Shown piece by piece: positions 1-7,613 of a stretch of 32,960 nt of DNA (position 1 is the first letter of the stretch; each line of letters starts with the position of its first letter). The position numbers were made by a program, and so were the translations under genes. The stretch is from assembly GCA_027310235.1 (NCBI GenBank), contig DAIDBF010000049.1, positions 1 to 32,960 on the forward strand. The letters run 5' to 3'. The notes beneath the pieces are model-generated. The model saw only the letters and a list, made by a program, of their open reading frames with translations. It did not search any database and was not told the DNA's origin. This stretch comes from a bacterium. Lineage in GTDB: Bacteria > Patescibacteriota > Minisyncoccia > UBA6257 > GWB1-50-10.

Positions 1-216
1 GATCACGGGAGGGTGTTTCGTATGAAGGGGACTCGTCTCGTTCTGCCGCTCTATCATCCCGCCGCGGCACTTCGCTCGACATCGGTGCTCCAGGAGCTCG
101 AGAAAGATTTTGCGAAGCTCAAGGTGGTTGTCGAAAAAGCCGACGAACTTCTCGTCGTGGAAGGAAAAGTTGCGGAAGAGGAGAGCGAAGAGAAAAAACA
201 AGAAACATTATTATGA
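1..216 (+). CDS. Uracil-DNA glycosylase, family 4 type (C-terminal fragment)
   Basis: The reading frame is open from base 1, so the start lies upstream of the window and only about 71 codons are visible. The fragment carries the HPAAALR segment typical of the C-terminal catalytic loop of family 4/5 uracil-DNA glycosylases (Fe-S enzymes that remove uracil from DNA). It is preceded by a GRVFR-like stretch and followed by the usual helix (LQELEKDFAKLKVVV). An acidic/lysine-rich tail of about 25 residues follows that the family does not need. The stop overlaps the next ATG (ATGA), so it is probably translationally coupled to the NUDIX gene. The N-terminal cysteines that would confirm the Fe-S family are outside the window. 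Confidence 0.72.
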   Translation, partial: DHGRVFRMKGTRLVLPLYHPAAALRSTSVLQELEKDFAKLKVVVEKADELLVVEGKVAEEESEEKKQETLL

Positions 217-760
217 AAAAACGCGGACCGTGGAAAATAAAAAAGACGAAGACCGTTTATAGAAATCGTTGGATCTCGGTACGGGAGGACTCCGTGATAC
301 ACCCCGACGGGAGGCCCGGCATTTTCGGAGTGGTAACGATGCTTCCCGGAAGTTCGGTGATTCCCATGGATGAGAAAGGAAACGTGTATCTCACGAAAGG
401 ATTTCACTACGGAATCAACAGAGTGACTATCGAAGCAATAGGCGGGGGATCGAAAAGGGGGAAGACAAGCTCGCTGCCGCCAAGCGGGAACTGAAAGAAG
501 AAGCAGGCCTTGTCGCGAGGAAGTGGGTCTATCTCGGGATGGTTGATCCGTTTACGATGGTAGTGAATTCCCCCAATCATATGTATCTCGCCCAAGGGTT
601 GTCGCAAAAGCAGGCCCATCAGGAAGGAACGGAATCCCTGCAGATCATCAAGGTTTCTCTCAGGAAAGCGTTGCAGCTGATGGAAGAGAGAAAGATAACT
701 CACTCGGCCACATGCGTGGCCATTCTTAAAATAGCGTTGTTGTCGAAGGAGAAAAAATAA
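213..760 (+). pseudogene. NUDIX hydrolase, interrupted by a -1 frameshift
   Basis: NUDIX hydrolases cleave nucleoside diphosphates linked to another moiety (ADP-ribose, dNTPs and similar). The first frame (213 to about 448) gives the N-terminal half, up to EAIGGG. The catalytic Nudix box (G-x5-E-x7-REL-x-EEAGL) and the C-terminal half are in the next frame and end at 760. The break is at the run of five Gs at 444-448: a sixth G would restore GGGIEKGEDKLAAAKREL and one continuous product of about 183 residues. All key Nudix-box residues are intact in the second frame, so this is either a very recent mutation or a homopolymer sequencing error. The gene starts in the stop codon of the glycosylase. 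The family is clear; the substrate is not predictable. Confidence 0.8.
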
Positions 761-793
761 GATTCGGACGGTAGCCACCTTTCATCGTTTTTC

Positions 794-802
794 TGATATA
801 GT
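794..802 (+). promoter_or_regulatory. Extended -10 promoter for the helicase gene
   Basis: The sequence TGATATAGT (TG-n-TATAGT) lies 17 bases before the ATG at 820. No good -35 box is visible at the right distance, as is common for extended -10 promoters. A weak purine-rich stretch (GAAAGG) lies just before the start codon. Confidence 0.4.
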
Positions 803-819
803 TATGAAATTCGAAAGGC

Positions 820-2778
820 ATGGCGGATGAAATCAAATCACATTTGAACGAACGACAGTGGAAGGCGGTCTCTACGACGGAGGGGCCGCTTCTCGTGATT
901 GCGGGTCCGGGATCGGGAAAGACGCGGGTTATCGAATATCGCGTGTTGCATCTTATCGAGAAAGGAGTTATTCCGGGACAGATTCTCCTTCTCACGTTTA
1001 CCAGAAAAGCGGCGCAGGAGATGCTTTCTCGTGCGGCCGCTCATGACGAGCGTGCAGGCCACGTACACGGGGGAACATTCCACTCATTCTCCTACAAACT
1101 CGTCGGCGAGTTCAGAAAACAGCTTGGATTTCCGGGCTCGCTTACCGTACTCGATGAAGGCGATGCGGAAGAAGCGCTCCAAAAACTCGTCGTACGTCTG
1201 GAACTCGGGGTCGGGGATACGGCATTTCCCAAAAAGCGTACGCTCCGCGCGATTCTGAGCGAGGCGACCAATAAAGACAAAACGATCTTCGAAATACTTG
1301 AACATTCTTACGAACATCTTCTGCCACATGCAAAAGCAATCGCACGGCTTGAGGAAGCGTACGCCGTCTACAAGCGAGAAGCAGGATATCTTGATTTCGA
1401 CGATCTTCTTCTCCTTGCAGTTAAATTGCTCCGCGATAAAGAGGTGGCGCGCGTCGTAGGTTCGCGCTACCGGTACGTCATGGTCGACGAGTATCAGGAT
1501 ACGAATCGTCTTCAAGGAGAAATCGCGTATCTTCTTGCGCATGCGCACGCGAATATCATGGTGGTGGGAGATGATGCACAGAGTATTTACGGATTCCGGG
1601 GCGCATTTCACGAGAATATCATGGAGTTTCCGAAATTGTTTCCCGGTTGCGTTACCGTGCTTCTCGAAGAGAACTACAGAAGTACGCAGAGGATTCTGAA
1701 TCTCGGCAACGCGATCTTGGAAACAATGCCGAAGAAGTTTAAAAAAACGCTTGTCGCGGCGCGCGGGGAAGCAGGCACCACGCCGCACATGGCGTACTTC
1801 GGGGATACTGAGGAAGAAGCGCATTGGATAAGAAGCCACATTCAATTCTTAGAGAAAAAAGGAATGCCGCTCTCGCGTCAGGCAGTGCTTTTCCGGTCCT
1901 CGTATATTTCAATCCCGCTTCAGGCGGAGCTTACCAAACACGGAATTCCCTATGAAGTATTCGGAGGATTGAAGTTCTATGAGATGGCGCACGTAAAAGA
2001 TGTGCTCGCGTATCTCAAAATTCTCGCGAACCCCCGCGATGAACTAAGCTGGAGCAGAGTGCTGCTTCTTATTCCCGGCGTGGGATTGAAGACCGCAGAT
2101 ACGATCTGGAATCATGTGAAGCGCGAGAATGGCGCGGCTTCGAATCTAGAATGGGGGAACTACCCCAACGGGGTGCGGGCGCTTGTTGAGACGCTGCATC
2201 TTGCCGCAGAGGAGTCGAAACCGATTCAGGATCGTTTTGATGTTCTTCTCTCGTACTACACGCCCGTACTGAAACAAAAATTCGATGACTGGCCCTCGCG
2301 CAAGAACGATCTCGAGGTACTCCGCGAGATTGCCGGATATTATAACGATCTTCACTCGTTCCTCGCCGACTGCGCGATCGAACCGCCGGAACGCCGACAA
2401 AAAAGAAAAGAACATGCGCTTACGCTCTCCACAATTCATTCGGCAAAGGGACTCGAGTGGGATTCGGTGTGCCTCTTGGGTGCGATCGATGGAGTACTCC
2501 CTTCGAAGATGGCATTTGATTCTGAGGAAGAGCTCGAAGAAGAACAACGCCTCCTCTATGTCGCGGTGACGCGCGCGAAAAACGACCTTGCGCTCTCGTT
2601 CCATTTGGAGGGTGGGCGCGGGGGATTCTCCTTACACAGATTATCCCGTTTTCTCGAGGAAGAAGAGGTATTTGCCGCGCTCGAACACAGGGATTATTCG
2701 GAGCGTCGCGCGCGGGAGCAGGCGGTGTGGAACGATGGGACTGACGGGGTTTATGAAGAAGATGAGGTGGAGTATTAA
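820..2778 (+). CDS. uvrD: UvrD/PcrA-type superfamily 1A 3'-5' DNA helicase
   Basis: The protein has 652 residues, slightly shorter than E. coli UvrD (720). All SF1A motifs are present in order: Q-motif (LNERQWKAV), Walker A GPGSGKT (29-35), motif Ia (LLLTFTRKAAQEM), motif Ib (GTFHSF), Walker B DEYQDTN (from D223), motif III (VVGDDAQSIYGFRGA), motif IV (LEENYRST), motif V (TIHSAKGLEWD) and motif VI (EEQRLLYVAVTRAK). Such enzymes unwind DNA with ATP during nucleotide excision and mismatch repair and clear stalled forks or RecA filaments. The C-terminus is short and acidic, without the Tudor-like RNAP-binding tail of long PcrA proteins. It follows two repair/nucleotide-hygiene genes but probably has its own promoter. 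Which paralogue (UvrD, PcrA or Rep) it corresponds to cannot be settled from the sequence. Confidence 0.92.
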   Translation: MADEIKSHLNERQWKAVSTTEGPLLVIAGPGSGKTRVIEYRVLHLIEKGVIPGQILLLTFTRKAAQEMLSRAAAHDERAGHVHGGTFHSFSYKLVGEFRKQLGFPGSLTVLDEGDAEEALQKLVVRLELGVGDTAFPKKRTLRAILSEATNKDKTIFEILEHSYEHLLPHAKAIARLEEAYAVYKREAGYLDFDDLLLLAVKLLRDKEVARVVGSRYRYVMVDEYQDTNRLQGEIAYLLAHAHANIMVVGDDAQSIYGFRGAFHENIMEFPKLFPGCVTVLLEENYRSTQRILNLGNAILETMPKKFKKTLVAARGEAGTTPHMAYFGDTEEEAHWIRSHIQFLEKKGMPLSRQAVLFRSSYISIPLQAELTKHGIPYEVFGGLKFYEMAHVKDVLAYLKILANPRDELSWSRVLLLIPGVGLKTADTIWNHVKRENGAASNLEWGNYPNGVRALVETLHLAAEESKPIQDRFDVLLSYYTPVLKQKFDDWPSRKNDLEVLREIAGYYNDLHSFLADCAIEPPERRQKRKEHALTLSTIHSAKGLEWDSVCLLGAIDGVLPSKMAFDSEEELEEEQRLLYVAVTRAKNDLALSFHLEGGRGGFSLHRLSRFLEEEEVFAALEHRDYSERRAREQAVWNDGTDGVYEEDEVEY

Positions 2779-2835
2779 ATATCCGGCCGTAATGTTTTTG
2801 ATGAAAACGTGGTAAAACCCAAAACTTTTGCTGAG

Positions 2836-2864
2836 TTGACACGAAAATAAAGACACCTTATTCT
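2836..2864 (+). promoter_or_regulatory. Promoter for the glutaredoxin gene
   Basis: A perfect -35 box TTGACA (2836-2841), a 17-bp spacer and a -10 box TATTCT (2859-2864). The ATG is only 9 bases past the -10 box, so the mRNA leader would be 0-3 nt. No Shine-Dalgarno sequence is present. Confidence 0.6.
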
Positions 2865-2873
2865 AAGAAAACT

Positions 2874-3107
2874 ATGGCAAAGGTTACTATCTACTCCACC
2901 CCAACTTGCGTATTTTGCAAGATGGCAAAGGCGTTTTTCGCCGCAAATAAAGTTGAGTATGCCGAGAAGGACGTCGCGGCAGACCTCGAAGCGCGCAAGG
3001 AGATGGTCGAAAAATCGGGCCAGCTTGGCGTGCCGGTTATCGACATCGACGGGGCGATCACCGTAGGGTTCGACAAGGATCGACTCTCGGAATTGCTTCA
3101 CTTGTAA
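2874..3107 (+). CDS. Glutaredoxin / NrdH-like redoxin
   Basis: A 77-residue thioredoxin-fold protein. The redox motif is C12-V-F-C15 after the first strand (VTIYSTPTC), the cis-proline segment is GVPVIDIDG, and the family glycine-phenylalanine (VGFD) follows near the end. The length matches bacterial Grx/NrdH proteins. It would reduce disulfides in the cytoplasm, for example in ribonucleotide reductase, using glutathione, thioredoxin reductase or an unknown donor. The active site CVFC differs from the classical CPYC (Grx) and CVQC/CMQC (NrdH), so the subfamily is left open. It is monocistronic, with a strong promoter immediately upstream and a long inverted repeat downstream. Confidence 0.9.
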   Translation: MAKVTIYSTPTCVFCKMAKAFFAANKVEYAEKDVAADLEARKEMVEKSGQLGVPVIDIDGAITVGFDKDRLSELLHL

Positions 3108-3167
3108 TTCCACCCGGTTCAATAGAGTAAGGAGTTGTTCTTTAACCTCGAATATTCGGGGTTCTCT

Positions 3168-3323
3168 CTGCGCCGCATTCCTCCGAACGAGGGTAGGACT
3201 TGGCCTAAGATAATAAAGTAGCCCCTCGTCGTGAACTCCTCGGGATGCTTACGAAGCGTGTTTATCTTCCTTGTTAGTGCGCTTCGTAAGCAAGCGCCCG
3301 AGCCGAGGAGGAATGCGGCGCAG
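3168..3323. repeat. Nested inverted-repeat element in the grx-HlyD gap
   Basis: The outer arms are a perfect 17-bp inverted repeat (CTGCGCCGCATTCCTCC at 3168-3184 and its complement at 3307-3323). Inside is a second perfect pair of 12 bp (GCTTACGAAGCG at 3247-3258, complement at 3280-3291). No coding potential is visible in the 260-bp gap between the glutaredoxin and the HlyD promoter. No transposase is present. The structure could be a transcribed hairpin, a terminator-like barrier or an inert palindromic element. Confidence 0.7.
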
Positions 3324-3342
3324 GAGAGTTGTAAAAAATAAT

Positions 3343-3371
3343 TTGCCCAAGTGGGGGTGGTATAGTACAAT
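3343..3371 (+). promoter_or_regulatory. Promoter for the HlyD-family gene
   Basis: TTGCCC (3343-3348), 17 bp, TACAAT (3366-3371). An overlapping extended -10 box, TGGTATAGT, is at 3358-3366. Either reading puts the transcription start after the ATG at 3370, which favours the in-frame ATG at 3388 as the true start. Confidence 0.5.
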
Positions 3372-3387
3372 GAGCGCTGATTTGGAT

Positions 3388-4965
3388 ATGAAAGGAGTGA
3401 AACGATTCATATCATCTTTCAAAAAGCCGTGGCGGGCTGTTTTTTTGGGTATTCTGATTCTCGTAGTGATTCTTTTGGTCGTTCAGAAAAACGGGAACGG
3501 CGCTCCGGAACTTGTTCAAGTGACGCGCGGCACTGTTACCCAGGAAGTTATCGCGACGGGACAAATTGTGCCCGAGAAAGACGTGAGTCTCGCATTCCAG
3601 ACGGCAGGCACGATTGCACGCGTGTATGTACAAGTGGGTGATAAGGTGGATGTCGGTACTTTACTTCTCTCGCTCGACGACGCAGAATTCCGGGCCCAGC
3701 TCGCAGAAGCGAATGCGGCAGTAGATTCCGCAGAAGCGAACCTTGGTCTTCTAAAACAGGGAGCCAAGGCGGAGGATGTGCGCGTTTCCGAAGCCCAGGT
3801 TGCGGAGGCCGAGGGGACGCTCATAAGTGCGAAGCGAGGGGTTATGAGTGCGATTCAGAGTGCGGTTGCGGATGCCGACGATGCAATATATAACCGCGCC
3901 GATCAGCTTTTCACGAATGCGACGACGAATCCGCAACTCGTATTTTCTTCAAGTGACACGCAGCTCTCCGGGGATGTGCAATCGGAACGGCTTCAGGTAC
4001 AAGGAATGCTTGTTCCCTGGGAGGCGTCCGTGAGAGGACTTACCGATCAAAACGATCTTCATCTCGCGATTGGAACGGCAAGCGATGTGTTGGGGAACGT
4101 TCAACAAACACTCTCCGATCTTACGCTCGCCTTGAGTAAAGCCGCGACGAATTCTTCCTATCCTCAGTCCACGATCGACGGATGGAAGACCAGCATCGCG
4201 ACCGCGAGGACGAACGTAAGTGCCGCGATCGCGGGTATCGCGTCGGCGCGGGGAACACTTGTGGCCGCGGAGGCGGGTCTCTCGGTTTCCCAGAATCAAC
4301 TTGCATTAAAGAAAGCTCCCGCAACGCCGGAAGAAATTGCGGCGCAGGAAGCAGGAGTGGGACAAGCGCAGGCGAAAGTCGCGCTCATTCAAGCGCAGAT
4401 GGATAAGATGACGCTCCGATCTCCCTTGAAGGGCGTAGTGACGCGCCAAGACGGGAAGATAGGCCAGTCGGTTTTCTCGACGACGGGATTGACCTCTCTC
4501 GTTTCAATAATCGGTGAGAACAGCCTGGAGATAGAAACAAATACCCCGGAGATCGACGTTGCGAAACTACAGACAGGGAACGTCGTGCGATTTACCCTGG
4601 ATGCGCTTCCCGGAGAAAATTTCACGGGACGCATCATTTCGATAGATCCTGCGGAAACGGTAATAGACGGTGTCTCGAATTACAAGGTAAAAATTGCCTT
4701 TGATGCGATGGATCCGCGTTTCAAGAGCGGGCTTACGGCAAACCTGGAGATAGAGACGGTAAAGAAGGAAAATGTCCTGCTCCTTCCGCAATACGCGATC
4801 GTCGAGAACGCTTCGGGAACGTTCATACGACGACTTGAAGGCAAGAAAGAAATCGAGGTACCGGTTACGCTCGGTATCCGGGGGCGGGACGGAAATGTAG
4901 AGGTTATCTCCGGTCTTAAGGAGGGGGATAAAGTCCTGAATGTCGGATCGAAACCGAAGAATTAG
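3388..4965 (+). CDS. HlyD/MFP-type periplasmic adaptor (efflux RND-like membrane fusion protein)
   Basis: About 525 residues from the ATG at 3388; an in-frame ATG at 3370 would add six residues but overlaps the promoter. One N-terminal membrane helix (AVFLGILILVVILLVV) is followed by a first half-lipoyl domain (VIATGQIVPEKDVSLAFQTAGTIARVYVQVGDKVDVG), a long alanine-rich coiled coil (about residues 100-340), the second half-lipoyl strand (MTLRSPLKGVVTRQDGKIGQ), and beta-barrel and membrane-proximal domains to the C-terminus. Adaptors of this type link inner-membrane transporters to the cell envelope. In a predicted single-membrane organism it may act with a MacB-type ABC transporter, but no such gene follows here. 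Instead a 28-residue membrane peptide follows after 19 bases. Confidence 0.88.
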   Translation: MKGVKRFISSFKKPWRAVFLGILILVVILLVVQKNGNGAPELVQVTRGTVTQEVIATGQIVPEKDVSLAFQTAGTIARVYVQVGDKVDVGTLLLSLDDAEFRAQLAEANAAVDSAEANLGLLKQGAKAEDVRVSEAQVAEAEGTLISAKRGVMSAIQSAVADADDAIYNRADQLFTNATTNPQLVFSSSDTQLSGDVQSERLQVQGMLVPWEASVRGLTDQNDLHLAIGTASDVLGNVQQTLSDLTLALSKAATNSSYPQSTIDGWKTSIATARTNVSAAIAGIASARGTLVAAEAGLSVSQNQLALKKAPATPEEIAAQEAGVGQAQAKVALIQAQMDKMTLRSPLKGVVTRQDGKIGQSVFSTTGLTSLVSIIGENSLEIETNTPEIDVAKLQTGNVVRFTLDALPGENFTGRIISIDPAETVIDGVSNYKVKIAFDAMDPRFKSGLTANLEIETVKKENVLLLPQYAIVENASGTFIRRLEGKKEIEVPVTLGIRGRDGNVEVISGLKEGDKVLNVGSKPKN

Positions 4966-4984
4966 AAACGAAAGGAGTAATCGT

Positions 4985-5071
4985 ATGGCACGCGTGGAAT
5001 TTTGGATTTTTTTGATTATCGGTTTTGTGATCGCCTATGTGGGATTTGCCCACGCGCACGGGGGTTTCTAA
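4985..5071 (+). CDS. 28-residue single-helix membrane peptide
   Basis: A short ORF (ATG 4985 to TAA 5069-5071) with the best Shine-Dalgarno sequence in the window, AAAGGAG, ending 8 bases before the ATG. The product is mostly one hydrophobic helix (WIFLIIGFVIAYVGFA) with a His/Gly tail (HAHGGF). It lies 19 bases after the adaptor gene, so it is probably co-transcribed with it. Its stop overlaps the stop of the convergent minus-strand gene (CTAA at 5068-5071). I do not recognise a family. The strong ribosome-binding site and clean membrane helix argue that it is real. Confidence 0.5.
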   Translation: MARVEFWIFLIIGFVIAYVGFAHAHGGF

Positions 5072-6522
5072 CTCGCTTTCTTTTTTTGTTCGTAGTTGTT
5101 GTTCCGAAGCGCGAGTCCCTCCGATTCGAACCATGAAAGGAACTTGTCCGGATTATTCTTCTCGAAGGGTATGAAGAACTTCAGCCAGCCGCCTATCCTC
5201 CGGATTTGCGGATTCAGGCCGTTTTCCGATCCAACCTCCTTCATTTTTTCTAAAAGACGGCTTGCATTCTTTTCCTCGATGTATCCGAGAAACGACGTAT
5301 CGCTTATCTCAAAGTAGCCGTGTCGTTCACCCCACGCCGGTTTCCCGTTTTCTTCGGGAGCCCGTGCGGCAACTGCGGGAAGGTTTCCCAACAAACGATC
5401 GCCCCACCCAAGTTTGTTTTTCCGAACATAGACGATGTTTCCGAAACGGCTTTCCCTTACATTTTTCTTCGATTTCAGGTAGCGATGCGATGTTTCCATA
5501 TTTCCCTTTTGTTTTGCAACCGCGCCCTCGATGTGATATTTCGATACGGAATCCTGGGAAAGAGGAATCTGTGATTTTTTTATGACCGCTTCCCGTATCG
5601 TTTCTTTCGTGGAAGAAAAATCGGACCAGTCGGCGCGTACGCCGTGAAGCGCATCCCCCAGTATCTCGGAGAGTTTCTCGGCATCGAGCAGCCGGTTGAT
5701 TTTGAAAAGATTTATCCTCGTCTTGTCGAAAAAATCCTCTTTCGTGTATTTGAGCCACTGGCCGCGTTCAATGATATCGGCGAAGATCGCGGCGCCTAAG
5801 AGCTCTTTCTTTTTGTTTTCTTCGAGTCCTTCAAAAAATCCCGCCTTGCTGAGCGTCTCATAAAGCACCATGGCCGGGCCTGCGTTCATTCTGTGTTGTT
5901 CCTTTTCGTCCGATTCTCTCTTCTCGTATTGTGCGCGTTCTTCGTCGGGTATCGCGACGATAAGGCCATCCTTGAGAAGCTCTTTCGGAATCTCATCCTC
6001 CTTGCCGCCCTCGAAAAAACTCAGTTTCGTCTTGTCGAGTTTGAATCCTGCTTCCTCGAGGAGCGTTTTCTGAATGTCATAATTTAATCCGCGCGGTTCT
6101 TCGATCGCATTTTTCCCGGTTGCGGTATCGTAATGCAGGTAGCCGGGAAACAAAAATCTCTTGTAATGATGAAGCATCTCCGCCTTGAGAGAGCTTTTGA
6201 GCTCCTGTTCGCGGGGGTAGCGTCCGGCCTTCCAATCGGACCTTATCCACGCACCTTCATAAAGAGGATCGATAATGTGTTCTTTGAGACCGGTCAAGAG
6301 ATGATGCGGCATCCTCTTTTCCTCGATGTCGGTTCGCGCGGGATCGATTTCAAAATTCCGTCCGAGCTCTTCCTTCAGTTTTTCAAATACTGCTGTGTTG
6401 AGGACCGTTTCCGCGGCGTTTCCGTAGTCCTTAAGCTGTTCCTTCGGGATGCTCGAGAGCATGGAAAAATCTTTGTTCTCTTCCTCGGGAGTATTCCTTT
6501 GTTCGAAGAAATCTTCTTTCAT
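5068..6522 (-). CDS. Conserved-looking hypothetical soluble protein
   Basis: A 484-residue protein and the only large minus-strand gene. I chose the ATG at 6522 because a good promoter lies just upstream; a TTG-initiated extension to 6546 would overlap that promoter. It has no signal peptide, membrane helix or nucleotide-binding motif that I can see. Composition is charged (Lys/Glu-rich) and mostly helical in the first half. The last 110 residues hold a patterned segment (YFEISDTSFLGYIEEKNASRLL, then GGWLKFFIPFEKNNPDKFLSWFESEG) that could be a small alpha/beta domain. It is divergent from the DUF5652-like gene and convergent with the 28-residue peptide gene. No function is assigned. Confidence 0.75.
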   Translation of the reverse strand: MKEDFFEQRNTPEEENKDFSMLSSIPKEQLKDYGNAAETVLNTAVFEKLKEELGRNFEIDPARTDIEEKRMPHHLLTGLKEHIIDPLYEGAWIRSDWKAGRYPREQELKSSLKAEMLHHYKRFLFPGYLHYDTATGKNAIEEPRGLNYDIQKTLLEEAGFKLDKTKLSFFEGGKEDEIPKELLKDGLIVAIPDEERAQYEKRESDEKEQHRMNAGPAMVLYETLSKAGFFEGLEENKKKELLGAAIFADIIERGQWLKYTKEDFFDKTRINLFKINRLLDAEKLSEILGDALHGVRADWSDFSSTKETIREAVIKKSQIPLSQDSVSKYHIEGAVAKQKGNMETSHRYLKSKKNVRESRFGNIVYVRKNKLGWGDRLLGNLPAVAARAPEENGKPAWGERHGYFEISDTSFLGYIEEKNASRLLEKMKEVGSENGLNPQIRRIGGWLKFFIPFEKNNPDKFLSWFESEGLALRNNNYEQKKKAS

Positions 6523-6534
6523 GCGCTTTTCACC

Positions 6535-6563
6535 ACTATATGGCAATCGGAAAGAATGGTCAA
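6535..6563 (-). promoter_or_regulatory. Promoter for the minus-strand gene
   Basis: Read on the minus strand: TTGACC (6563-6558), 17 bp, TATAGT (6540-6535), then the ATG at 6522 twelve bases later. Confidence 0.6.
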
Positions 6564-6614
6564 AATGCGCGGGAAGGAGTAGTATGGGAAAAAGGTCGTT
6601 CGCGTCTGTTTTTT

Positions 6615-6839
6615 ATGCAAGCATTTCTTCAAAATAATCTGGTATTTCTGTTGATTATCCTTTGGACGCTGCCTTGGAAAGGGGTGGCGCTCTGGAAGTC
6701 GGCGCGTCTCAGCCAAAAATGGTGGTTTGTGGCGCTTCTCGTGATCAACACGATCGGAATTCTCGAGATCCTTTATATCTTCGTGTTCTCGAAACATGCG
6801 GGATCGGGAGGAACTTCGGAAACGTCACTCAAAAACTAG
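6615..6839 (+). CDS. Small two-helix membrane protein, DUF5652-like
   Basis: 74 residues from the ATG at 6615. The frame is open further upstream, but that part is polar and unlike the family. Two hydrophobic helices (NNLVFLLIILWTLPW and WWFVALLVINTIGILEILYIFVF) flank a short basic loop (KGVALWKSARLSQK). The WTLPWKGVALWKSAR and NTIGILEILYIF segments match what I recall of DUF5652, a small membrane family frequent in CPR genomes. The function is unknown. It ends 4 bases before the nuclease gene and is probably co-transcribed with it. Confidence 0.75.
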   Translation: MQAFLQNNLVFLLIILWTLPWKGVALWKSARLSQKWWFVALLVINTIGILEILYIFVFSKHAGSGGTSETSLKN

Positions 6840-6843
6840 GACG

Positions 6844-7599
6844 ATGAACGGTACGCGTACGAGAAACATCTTCAGCCCCCAAAGCGGCGAGCCGTTTAAA
6901 TTGAGCCGCTCCAAAATCGAGCTCTTCACGGAGTGCCCGCGCTGTTTCTATCTCGATCGCCGGCTCGGCGTCGGACGTCCTCCGGGGTTTCCCTTCACGC
7001 TGAATTCCGCAGTCGATACGCTTTTGAAAAAAGAGTTCGACGTGCATCGCGCGCAAGGCACCTCGCACCCGCTTATGAAGGCGTATGGCGTCGATGCGGT
7101 TCCTTTCCCGCACGAGATGATGGACGAGTGGCGGGAAAACTTCAAAGGAGTTCAGTTCTACCACGAGCCGACGGGCTTCTTCGTGACGGGTGCGGTGGAC
7201 GACGTCTGGGTGAATCCGAAAAAAGAACTTATCGTCGTGGATTACAAAGCAACCTCGACCTCGAGCGAGATCACGCTCGATGCGGAATACCGTCAGGCGT
7301 ACAAGCGGCAGATGGAGATCTACCAGTGGCTTTTGCGAAAGAATGGTTTCACGGTTTCGGACATCGGTTACTTCGTCTATGCGAACGGCGACAAAGATAA
7401 GGAAGCGTTCGACGGGAAGTTGGAGTTCGCCATCACGCTCCTTTCTTATGCGGGAAACGATGCATGGGTTGAACCGGCACTTCATGCAATAAGAACATGC
7501 CTTGAAGGCGATATGCCAAATCCGAATCCCGCATGCGAATACTGCGCGTACCGGAAGGCGGCGAAAGTGCACGAAGACGAATCAGGAATTATGAATTAG
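6844..7599 (+). CDS. PD-(D/E)XK nuclease, Cas4/RecB-like
   Basis: 251 residues. Nuclease motifs are GAVDDV (D119/D120), VVDYKAT (D133, K135) and a downstream Q-xxx-Y helix (RQMEIYQWLL), the order seen in the RecB/Cas4/AddB-type PD-(D/E)XK fold. A CPRCFYLDRR segment (C31, C34) sits at the N-terminus and CEYCAYR near the C-terminus. This resembles the Cas4/AddB arrangement in which N- and C-terminal cysteines hold a 4Fe-4S cluster. No cas genes or CRISPR array are nearby, so it is more likely a stand-alone repair nuclease. I chose the ATG at 6844 (AGGA just upstream); an upstream in-frame start at 6796 would overlap the preceding gene. The last residues (SGIMN) are encoded by a simple AATTA-rich repeat running into the intergenic spacer. 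Confidence 0.82.
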   Translation: MNGTRTRNIFSPQSGEPFKLSRSKIELFTECPRCFYLDRRLGVGRPPGFPFTLNSAVDTLLKKEFDVHRAQGTSHPLMKAYGVDAVPFPHEMMDEWRENFKGVQFYHEPTGFFVTGAVDDVWVNPKKELIVVDYKATSTSSEITLDAEYRQAYKRQMEIYQWLLRKNGFTVSDIGYFVYANGDKDKEAFDGKLEFAITLLSYAGNDAWVEPALHAIRTCLEGDMPNPNPACEYCAYRKAAKVHEDESGIMN

Positions 7600-7613
7600 G
7601 AATTACGAACCGT

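Noticed and set aside
1084..1845. Minus-strand ORF of 253 codons inside the helicase gene
   Set aside because: It is a shadow of the helicase reading frame, which has all SF1 motifs.
6844..7599. Cas4 of a CRISPR system
   Set aside because: The motifs are Cas4-like, but there are no cas1/cas2 genes or repeats nearby. A general repair nuclease is the safer reading.
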